A DNA stretch of 10,407 nucleotides from assembly GCA_903827735.1 (NCBI GenBank), contig CAIKJM010000310.1, forward strand, positions 1 to 10,407, written 5' to 3'. The translations under genes and the position numbers were made by a program. Positions 6,103-10,407 of the stretch are shown piece by piece (position 1 is the first letter of the stretch; every line of letters begins with the position of its first letter). The DNA is from an uncultured Rhodanobacter sp. GTDB lineage: Bacteria > Pseudomonadota > Gammaproteobacteria > Xanthomonadales > Rhodanobacteraceae. The notes below the pieces were generated by a model, which searched no databases, was not told the DNA's origin, and was given only the letters and a program-made list of their open reading frames with translations.

Positions 6103-6636
6103 GTGCGATATCGAAGAGCAAAAGCCGCCGGGGGCACCTACTTCTTCACCGTGAATCTGGCCGATCGTTCGAGTTCACTGCTGGTTGAGCATGTCACTGA
6201 GCTTCGCCAAGCTGTTCGCACGGTCAAACAACGCCATCCCTTCGACATTCTTGCCTGGGTTGTTTTACCCGAGCACACGCATGCTATATGGGCGCTGCCG
6301 CCGAACGACGAAGACTTCTCCACCCGCTGGATGCTGATCAAAACAGGCTTCTCGCGAAGCATTCAAAGCGGCGAGAGCATCAACGCTTCACGCCTGCGCA
6401 AGGGCGAACGCGGCATCTGGCAGCGCCGCTTCTGGGAACATCAGATTCGCGATGAAAACGATCTCGCGCGTCATATCGATTACGTCCACATCAATCCCGT
6501 GAAACATGGTCATGCAGTGAAGGCGAGCGATTGGCCGTACTCGTCCATTCACCGCTATATCCGCTCAGGCGTACTTGCCGCCGATTGGGCTGCGGATGTT
6601 GATTTTCCGAACGCCACAGGCCAGCGGGGCGAGTGA
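6103..6636 (+). CDS. REP-associated tyrosine transposase (RAYT, Y1/HUH family)
   Basis: A 177-residue single-strand DNA nuclease/transposase of the IS200/IS605-related TnpA_REP family. Features in order: the N-terminal strand YFFTVNLADR (13-22), the metal-binding His pair in LPEHTHAIW (His58, His60), the conserved helix DFSTRWMLIKTGFSR (71-85), the RAYT-specific block GIWQRRFWEHQIRDE (104-118), and the catalytic Tyr127 in HIDYVHINPVKHG (124-136). The middle residue of the His pair is Thr, where relatives usually have a hydrophobic residue (HUH), which is slightly unusual. The protein appears full length and intact, starts at GTG with a good ribosome binding site, and has REP substrates on both sides. 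Base composition looks less GC-rich than the neighbours, consistent with a mobile or domesticated origin. Whether it still moves REPs cannot be read from sequence. Confidence 0.93.
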   Translation: MRYRRAKAAGGTYFFTVNLADRSSSLLVEHVTELRQAVRTVKQRHPFDILAWVVLPEHTHAIWALPPNDEDFSTRWMLIKTGFSRSIQSGESINASRLRKGERGIWQRRFWEHQIRDENDLARHIDYVHINPVKHGHAVKASDWPYSSIHRYIRSGVLAADWAADVDFPNATGQRGE

Positions 6637-6672
6637 TATGGGATTAGGAAACCGTCAGCGGTTCGTCCCGGC

Positions 6673-6708
6673 GTAGGTTGGCGGTGAGCGTAGCGAACCC
6701 CCAACGTC
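6673..6708 (+). repeat. REP element downstream of the RAYT gene, direct orientation
   Basis: It begins GTAG and has the stem GTTGG (6677-6681) with CCAAC (6701-6705), with GGT and ACC inside and GAGCGTAGCGA at the tip. Its first 24 bases match the inverted copy that starts at 6829 with a single difference (GAGCGT versus GAGCGC). It begins 36 nt after the RAYT stop codon. Confidence 0.8.
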
Positions 6709-6722
6709 CCGCGGCCATCAAT

Positions 6723-6829
6723 GTTGGGCTTACGGCTCGCTCCTGCGAGCCGCCCTTCGGGCCATTCGCTACGCGAATGTTCGTTTCGGCATCCAGCCTC
6801 CACTGTCGCTGCGCTCACCGCCAACCTAC
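6723..6829 (-). repeat. Composite inverted REP with three tandem hairpins
   Basis: On the minus strand it begins GTAGGTTGGCGGTGAGCG at 6829 and ends GCCCAAC at 6723, so the outer stem is GTTGG/CCAAC (6723-6727 with 6821-6825). Inside, on the plus strand, are CGGCTCGC-TCCT-GCGAGCCG (6733-6752, perfect 8-bp stem), GCCC-TTC-GGGC (6752-6762) and CATTCGC-TAC-GCGAATG (6763-6779, perfect 7-bp stem). These follow one another with no spacing. With the direct REP at 6673 this makes a divergent, BIME-like pair. It also lies between two convergent genes and may end transcription. Confidence 0.75.
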
Positions 6830-7689
6830 GTCGACTCTCCAAACATCGCCGAGAACTCGCGAGCGAAACGGTGCACGTCGCCGGGCCATCGTGCTGACAG
6901 GTAGCTGCCGTCGCGGACTACGAAGGCCGGGGAGTCGTCGGTGACGCTGTCGCGCGCGATGCCGTTGGTTTTGCGGGCGTGGTCTTTTGCGTTGTGCGGC
7001 ACGTCGCGGAAATCGGCGGGGCCGGCCAGCGCGCGCGTGACTTCCTGCTGCACCGACATATAGCCGTCCGTTTGATCCGGCGCCTCACTGTAGGTGCGGT
7101 AGTAGTGCGGATCCCAGAAGCGGGTGATGCGCGTCGTCATCCATGCCTTCTTCTCGAAGGCCCAGGTCAGTGCGGTGGTGCGGCGGCCGAACAATACGGA
7201 CTTGCCGGTAACGGGCGAACGGCTGCGCGCGGCGAGCAAAACGCCATGGCAGATCGCCGCCACCGGTTTGCCGGCATCGAAGAATGCCGCTACGAGCTGC
7301 TGCAACACCGGGCTTTCCAGATACTCGCGCATGCCCCGCGCGCGATGACCGCCTGGCAGCAGCAGACCGTCGTAATCGTTGGCATTGAGCTCGTCCCAGC
7401 GACGTGGCGAGCGGAACGCGGCATCGTCGCGCATCGCGGCGTAGGCTTGCCGCGCATCGCGATTGGCGCGCAGCACCAGCCCGACCACGCGCAGCCTGCG
7501 CAGCCCCGGCAACCAGCCCCACGGGTCCAGCCCGAGCCCGCTGAGCATCAGCTCATCCGAGTGCGCACGCCGTCCATCCGGCGTGGCGAAGACGACGACA
7601 TGCCCATCCTTGCGCAGGGTCTGCCAGCTCACCGCGACTTCCGACGGATCGGAATCGCGGCTCGGCAAAGGGATAAGAACGTTGGCCAT
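6826..7689 (-). CDS. DJ-1/PfpI superfamily protein (type 1 glutamine amidotransferase-like)
   Basis: A 287-residue protein with the DJ-1/ThiJ/PfpI core: N-terminal strand ANVLIPLPSRD (2-12), VVVFATPDG (31-39), the loop YDGLLLPGGHRARGMREY (106-123), and the nucleophile elbow PVAAICHGVLLA (142-153) with Cys147 followed by His148. The family includes proteases, chaperones, glyoxalase-like deglycases and amidotransferase-like enzymes, and the reaction here is not known. It is longer than the minimal ~190-residue DJ-1 fold, with an insertion around residues 165-245. The ATG at 7689 has GAGG eight bases upstream and lies 15 nt after the stop of the amidohydrolase gene, so the two are probably co-transcribed. 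The frame is open further upstream, but that stretch overlaps the amidohydrolase. The TAG stop is part of the GTAG head of the adjoining REP. Confidence 0.88.
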   Translation of the reverse strand: MANVLIPLPSRDSDPSEVAVSWQTLRKDGHVVVFATPDGRRAHSDELMLSGLGLDPWGWLPGLRRLRVVGLVLRANRDARQAYAAMRDDAAFRSPRRWDELNANDYDGLLLPGGHRARGMREYLESPVLQQLVAAFFDAGKPVAAICHGVLLAARSRSPVTGKSVLFGRRTTALTWAFEKKAWMTTRITRFWDPHYYRTYSEAPDQTDGYMSVQQEVTRALAGPADFRDVPHNAKDHARKTNGIARDSVTDDSPAFVVRDGSYLSARWPGDVHRFAREFSAMFGEST

Positions 7690-7703
7690 GCCGACAGCCT
7701 CGC

Positions 7704-9014
7704 TCAGGCCGCCGGCCCATTCAAATAATCCAGGCACGCCTGCAGCATCGATTCCATGCCGATGGTCAGCGCGCCTTCGTCGAGAAAGAATTTTGGCGAG
7801 TGGTTGGACGGCGCCTTCGACGCGTCTTGACCTTTTGGCGTTGAGCCGACGAAGAAATACACGCTCGGCACCGCCTGCGCGAAATAGGCGAAGTCTTCCG
7901 AGGCCATCCACGGCTTCGCTTCGATCGCGTGTTCGCTGCCGATCGCCTTGCCGATGCTGGCGCGCACGCGCGCGGCGAGCGCGGGGTCGTTGACCAGTAC
8001 GGGGTTGCTGTCGCCGACCGGAATCTGTTCATCAACCGTGGCGCCGTTGGCGGCGGCGATGTGCTCGGCCGTCATCTTCAAGTCGTCCACCGCCTGCTGG
8101 CGCATGCCGGCGTCGAAGGTGCGTAGCGTGCCCTGTAGCTCCACCTGGTCGGGCACGATGTTGTAGCGCGAGCCGCCTTCGACGATGCCGAAGCTCAGCA
8201 CCGCAGGCAGCGTGCTGATATCCAGCCGGCGGCTGACGATGGTCTGCGCGGCGGTGATGATTTCCGCCGAGGTCACGATCGGGTCGATGCCGTTCCACGG
8301 CATGGCGCCGTGCGTCTGCTTGCCGTGCACCACCATGCGGAACCAGTCCGAGCCGGCCATCGTCGGCCCCGGTCGCACCGACACCGTGCCCACGTTGAGC
8401 GAGCTGACCACGTGCATGCCGAACATCGCGTCGGGTTTGAAATCGCGAAACAGGCCTTGCTTCAGCATCAGCGAGGCGCCGCCTTCCTCGCCGGCCGGCG
8501 CACCTTCCTCGGCCGGCTGGAACACGAACAGCACCGAGCCGTGCAGGGTCTTCTTCATGCCGCTGAGCGCCTGCGCCATGCCCAGCAGCATCGCCGTATG
8601 CGCGTCGTGGCCGCAGGCATGCATCACGCCGGTCGGCTTGCCGCGGTATTCGCCGGTCGCCGTCGAGGCAAACGGCAGTCCGGCGGGCTCGGTCACTGGC
8701 AGCGCATCCATATCGGCGCGAATAGCCAGCCGCGGACCGGGCAGGTCACCCTTCAGCAGCGCGACCACGCCGGTGTGTGCGATGCCGGTATGCACCTCCA
8801 GCCCGAATTTTTTCAGCTGCGCCGCCACCAGCGCCGAGGTGCGCACCTCGCGATTGCTGAGCTCGGGATGCTGGTGAATATCGCGCCGCCACGCGGTGAC
8901 TTGCGGTAACTCGTTCTGCGCCATCGCCTGCACGCTGGGCGCGGGCGTATCGGCGGCGTGCAATGAAGGTATCAGACTGATGGTTAGCGCGAGAGCGAAG
9001 GCAGAGCGGCGCAT
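7704..9014 (-). CDS. Exported M20D-family amidohydrolase (hippurate/amide hydrolase-like)
   Basis: A 436-residue metallopeptidase homologue. Residues 1-20 form a signal peptide (MRR, hydrophobic core, cleavage probably after SLHA), so it should act in the periplasm or outside. The two-metal site of the M20D family is complete: HACGHDAHT (132-140) gives Cys134 and His136, QPAEEG (166-171) gives Glu170, GMHVVSS (199-205) gives His201, and SNHSPKF (403-409) gives His405. The dimerisation domain contains GKQTHGAMPWNGIDP (231-245). Relatives hydrolyse N-acyl or aryl-amide amino acids (hippurate, IAA conjugates, N-acyl amino acids); the substrate is not fixed by sequence. The start at 9014 is chosen because GGAG lies six bases upstream and it leads straight into the signal peptide; the ATG at 9020 overlaps that GGAG. 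It precedes and is probably co-transcribed with the DJ-1-like gene. Confidence 0.93.
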   Translation of the reverse strand: MRRSAFALALTISLIPSLHAADTPAPSVQAMAQNELPQVTAWRRDIHQHPELSNREVRTSALVAAQLKKFGLEVHTGIAHTGVVALLKGDLPGPRLAIRADMDALPVTEPAGLPFASTATGEYRGKPTGVMHACGHDAHTAMLLGMAQALSGMKKTLHGSVLFVFQPAEEGAPAGEEGGASLMLKQGLFRDFKPDAMFGMHVVSSLNVGTVSVRPGPTMAGSDWFRMVVHGKQTHGAMPWNGIDPIVTSAEIITAAQTIVSRRLDISTLPAVLSFGIVEGGSRYNIVPDQVELQGTLRTFDAGMRQQAVDDLKMTAEHIAAANGATVDEQIPVGDSNPVLVNDPALAARVRASIGKAIGSEHAIEAKPWMASEDFAYFAQAVPSVYFFVGSTPKGQDASKAPSNHSPKFFLDEGALTIGMESMLQACLDYLNGPAA

Positions 9015-9020
9015 AAACAT

Positions 9021-9024
9021 CTCC
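9021..9024 (-). promoter_or_regulatory. Ribosome binding site fixing the start of the amidohydrolase gene
   Basis: Minus-strand GGAG lies six bases before the ATG at 9014 and directly abuts the in-frame ATG at 9020, which is therefore too close to be used. About 78 nt upstream, TAGAAT (9092-9097, minus) resembles a -10 box, but no good -35 accompanies it. Confidence 0.7.
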
Positions 9025-9272
9025 GGCAAGAGTTGCGTCGATGCTAGCGCGCCGGCTGCGCAGATGGGCGATTTCCATCGTTGCGCCGCTGATTCTATTG
9101 AGTCGCTGTCTTTCGACGGCTGATGACGGTCCACCGCAACAGGGCGTGCAGTTGACCAGCACGTTTATGCCAGCGCCCTCACGCAGCCACGCGGCCACAC
9201 AGCCACGCGCCGAGCGTGCCTTAGACGATGGTGAAGTTGACCGCTGGACTAGACTGTTCTGCTACCAAATAT

Positions 9273-9278
9273 GGAGAG
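9273..9278 (+). promoter_or_regulatory. Ribosome binding site supporting a TTG start for the permease
   Basis: GGAGAG lies five bases before an in-frame TTG at 9284. The ATG at 9271 that overlaps it is out of frame. In-frame starts further upstream (for example 9167 or 9041) would add a polar, low-complexity extension not typical of the family. Confidence 0.6.
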
Positions 9279-9283
9279 CGCCT

Positions 9284-10009
9284 TTGCTGGCCTATATTTT
9301 TGTATTGGCTGTCGCGCTGGTCGCGGGCTGTCTGAGCGGGGTTATCGGGACGGGCTCGTCGATCATGCTGCTGCCGGTGCTCGTGTTTGCTTATGGGCCG
9401 AAGGAAGCGGTGCCGATCATGGCCGTGGCGGCGGTCATGTCCAACGTATCGCGCGTCGCGCTCTGGTGGCGTGAGCTGAATTGGCGGGCGTTTCTTGCCT
9501 ATTCGATTCCGGGAGTGCCGGCAGCGGCGCTGGGTGCGCGCACGCTGCTGGCCTTGCCGACCCATATGATCGAAGGTGTATTGGGTGTTTTCTTTCTGCT
9601 GATGGTCCCGGCGCGCTATCAGCTTGTCCGGCTGAACATTCGTATACGGCTGTGGCAACTGGCGGTGGCGGGCGCTTTCATCGGATTTCTCACCGGCCTG
9701 GTGCTGTCGACGGGCCCGCTCAGCGTGCCGGCATTCACCGCCTACGGGTTGCTGAAAGGGTCATTTCTTGCCACGGAGGCGGCCAGCTCTCTGGCGCTGT
9801 ATACCAGCAAGGTTTTTGCCTTTCGCGAGCTCGGTGCCTTGCCCGTGACGTCCATCGTCAAGGGACTGATTGTCGGCTCATCGCTGATGGTGGGAGCCAT
9901 CGCTGGCAAGGCAGTCGTGTTACGGATGAGCCCGGGTCGTTTCCATCTCATCCTCGACGCGGTGATGATCGTTTCAGGCGCGTCGATGCTGTGGGACGCT
10001 TTTCGCTAG
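9284..10009 (+). CDS. TauE/SafE-type membrane permease (sulfite/anion exporter family)
   Basis: A 241-residue polytopic inner membrane protein with about seven to eight hydrophobic segments. The N-terminal segment carries the family repeat AGCLSGVIGTGSSIMLLPVL (14-33), followed by PKEAVPIMAVAAVMSNVSR (39-57). The second half repeats the pattern as AGAFIGFLTGLVLSTGPLS (129-147), as expected for the internal duplication of the TauE/SafE family. Members are thought to move sulfite, sulfoacetate or other organic anions; the substrate here is unknown. The start is chosen at TTG because GGAGAG lies five bases upstream and the first membrane segment begins there. A longer form would begin with about 80 polar residues over the divergent promoter. 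No neighbouring sulfur or taurine gene is present to suggest a substrate. Confidence 0.85.
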   Translation: MLAYIFVLAVALVAGCLSGVIGTGSSIMLLPVLVFAYGPKEAVPIMAVAAVMSNVSRVALWWRELNWRAFLAYSIPGVPAAALGARTLLALPTHMIEGVLGVFFLLMVPARYQLVRLNIRIRLWQLAVAGAFIGFLTGLVLSTGPLSVPAFTAYGLLKGSFLATEAASSLALYTSKVFAFRELGALPVTSIVKGLIVGSSLMVGAIAGKAVVLRMSPGRFHLILDAVMIVSGASMLWDAFR

Positions 10010-10252
10010 CCGCTCTTTCGACATTTTCCACGGTGATGTCGTTAGATGAGGATGAGCCTGTCGACGGATTGTTTAGTGCCCAGAGCCTTCGCGATTTCCC
10101 TTTGAACCAGAATCTAGCCGTCCAAACAACGTGCAAACATTCCGAATGATGCGCGGTCGTTCTTCATCTCATCATTTGCTCTGCCGCATTGCGCATAGCC
10201 ATGACAGTCGACTCGCGCTAAGTTGATGGTTCGAAACGATACCGGAGCACGC
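10010..10252. other. Non-coding gap between permease and dehydrogenase genes
   Basis: A 243-nt stretch that looks richer in A and T than its surroundings. I see no convincing gene, terminator hairpin or -35/-10 pair. A 37-codon frame (10036-10149) lacks a ribosome binding site and any recognisable motif. The promoter of the dehydrogenase gene probably lies here. Confidence 0.5.
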
Positions 10253-10407
10253 ATGAGCGAGAGCACTGATGTCATCGTGATTGGCGCGGGGCTGGCTGGC
10301 CTGGTGGCCGCGACCGAGCTGACCGATGCCGGCAAGCGCGTGCTGATTCTGGAGCAGGAGCCCGAGCAGAATCTGGGCGGGCAAGCGTTCTGGTCGTTTG
10401 GCGGCCT
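10253..10407 (+). CDS. FAD-binding dehydrogenase, N-terminal part (runs off right edge)
   Basis: The first 51 codons are present. The sequence begins with a Rossmann dinucleotide-binding strand and loop, VIVIGAGLAGLVAA (7-20, GxGxxG at 11-16), and the acidic residue ending the second strand, Glu34 in VLILEQE, which binds the ribose of the adenosine half of FAD. The following block QNLGGQAFWSFGG (39-51) is typical of the fumarate reductase/3-ketosteroid-dehydrogenase-like flavoproteins annotated simply as 'FAD-binding dehydrogenase'. GGAG at 10244-10247 lies five bases before the ATG. The substrate cannot be told from this fragment. Confidence 0.9.
   Translation, partial: MSESTDVIVIGAGLAGLVAATELTDAGKRVLILEQEPEQNLGGQAFWSFGG

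Larger units (their letters stand above)
6039..6829 (+). mobile_element. REP/RAYT unit (REPtron-like): transposase gene flanked by REP palindromes
   Basis: A Y1 transposase gene is bracketed by GTAG-headed palindromic sequences: one before it in the same orientation (6039-6072), one after it in the same orientation (6673-6708), and a composite inverted one (6723-6829). RAYT enzymes are known to bind and cut REP hairpins through the tetranucleotide at the foot of the stem (GTAG or similar). This layout matches the enzyme and substrates described for enterobacteria, Pseudomonas and Stenotrophomonas. The unit sits exactly between two convergent chromosomal genes. Its boundaries are my estimate from the first and last GTAG; no target-site duplication is evident and none is expected for this family. 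Confidence 0.75.

Noticed and set aside
6039..6829. The REP/RAYT unit as a conventional insertion sequence with terminal repeats and target duplication
   Set aside because: The flanking repeats are GTAG-headed palindromes rather than IS ends, there is no target-site duplication, and the protein belongs to the RAYT branch, which is not organised as a classical IS.
8185..8909. Plus-strand open frames opposite the amidohydrolase
   Set aside because: They are shadows of a gene with a complete metal site on the other strand; no ribosome binding site or motif of their own.
9237..9265. TTGACC at 9237-9242 as the -35 box of a permease promoter
   Set aside because: The sequence 17 nt downstream (TGCTAC) is a poor -10 match, so the pair is not convincing.
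10036..10149. Short plus-strand frame of 37 codons in the gap before the dehydrogenase gene
   Set aside because: No ribosome binding site, no recognisable motif, and composition like the surrounding non-coding DNA.

Overview
The window reads as chromosomal DNA of a GC-rich gammaproteobacterium of the Xanthomonadales/Lysobacterales, most likely Rhodanobacteraceae (Rhodanobacter/Dyella/Luteibacter type). This is inferred from an aryl-polyene (xanthomonadin-type) ketosynthase pair, a HemF and a GpmA of gammaproteobacterial type, and a RAYT transposase with GTAG-headed REP palindromes. No 16S rRNA or other strict marker is present, so the family-level placement is inference.

Layout. (1) 1-2214, minus strand: three genes joined by 4-bp ATGA stop/start overlaps, a beta-ketoacyl-ACP synthase, a truncated ketosynthase-like (chain-length-factor type) partner, and the start of a family 2 glycosyltransferase that runs off the left edge. 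They look like part of an aryl-polyene/xanthomonadin-like pigment cluster. (2) 2372-3283, plus: hemF, oxygen-dependent coproporphyrinogen oxidase. (3) 3282-3410: a purine-rich heptad tract and nested inverted repeat between convergent genes. (4) 3414-4094, minus: a secreted protein with seven VNG repeats at an 18-19 residue period, probably a beta-solenoid. (5) 4234-5354, plus: gpmA followed after 2 nt by a small cupin gene. (6) 5476-6030, plus: a CcdC/DUF1453-like membrane protein, preceded by a perfect palindrome and a hairpin. (7) 6039-6829: a REP/RAYT unit, made of one REP before and two inverted REPs after a Y1 (HUH) transposase gene, with three tandem hairpins in the distal part. (8) 6826-9014, minus: a secreted M20D amidohydrolase followed by a DJ-1/PfpI-type protein whose stop codon lies inside the head of the distal REP. 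(9) 9284-10009, plus: a TauE/SafE-type permease, probably starting at TTG. (10) 10253 to the right edge, plus: the N-terminus of an FAD-binding dehydrogenase.

The genes work in small separate groups: pigment lipid synthesis, haem synthesis, glycolysis plus cupin, and peptide/amide hydrolysis plus DJ-1. The most distinctive part is the REP/RAYT unit wedged between two convergent genes, with REP sequence 8 nt from one gene's stop and forming the other gene's stop. I saw no phage, CRISPR array, tRNA or rRNA, and no clear evidence of a wholly undescribed system. The less characterised pieces are the VNG-repeat protein, the intergenic palindromes and the composite REP.
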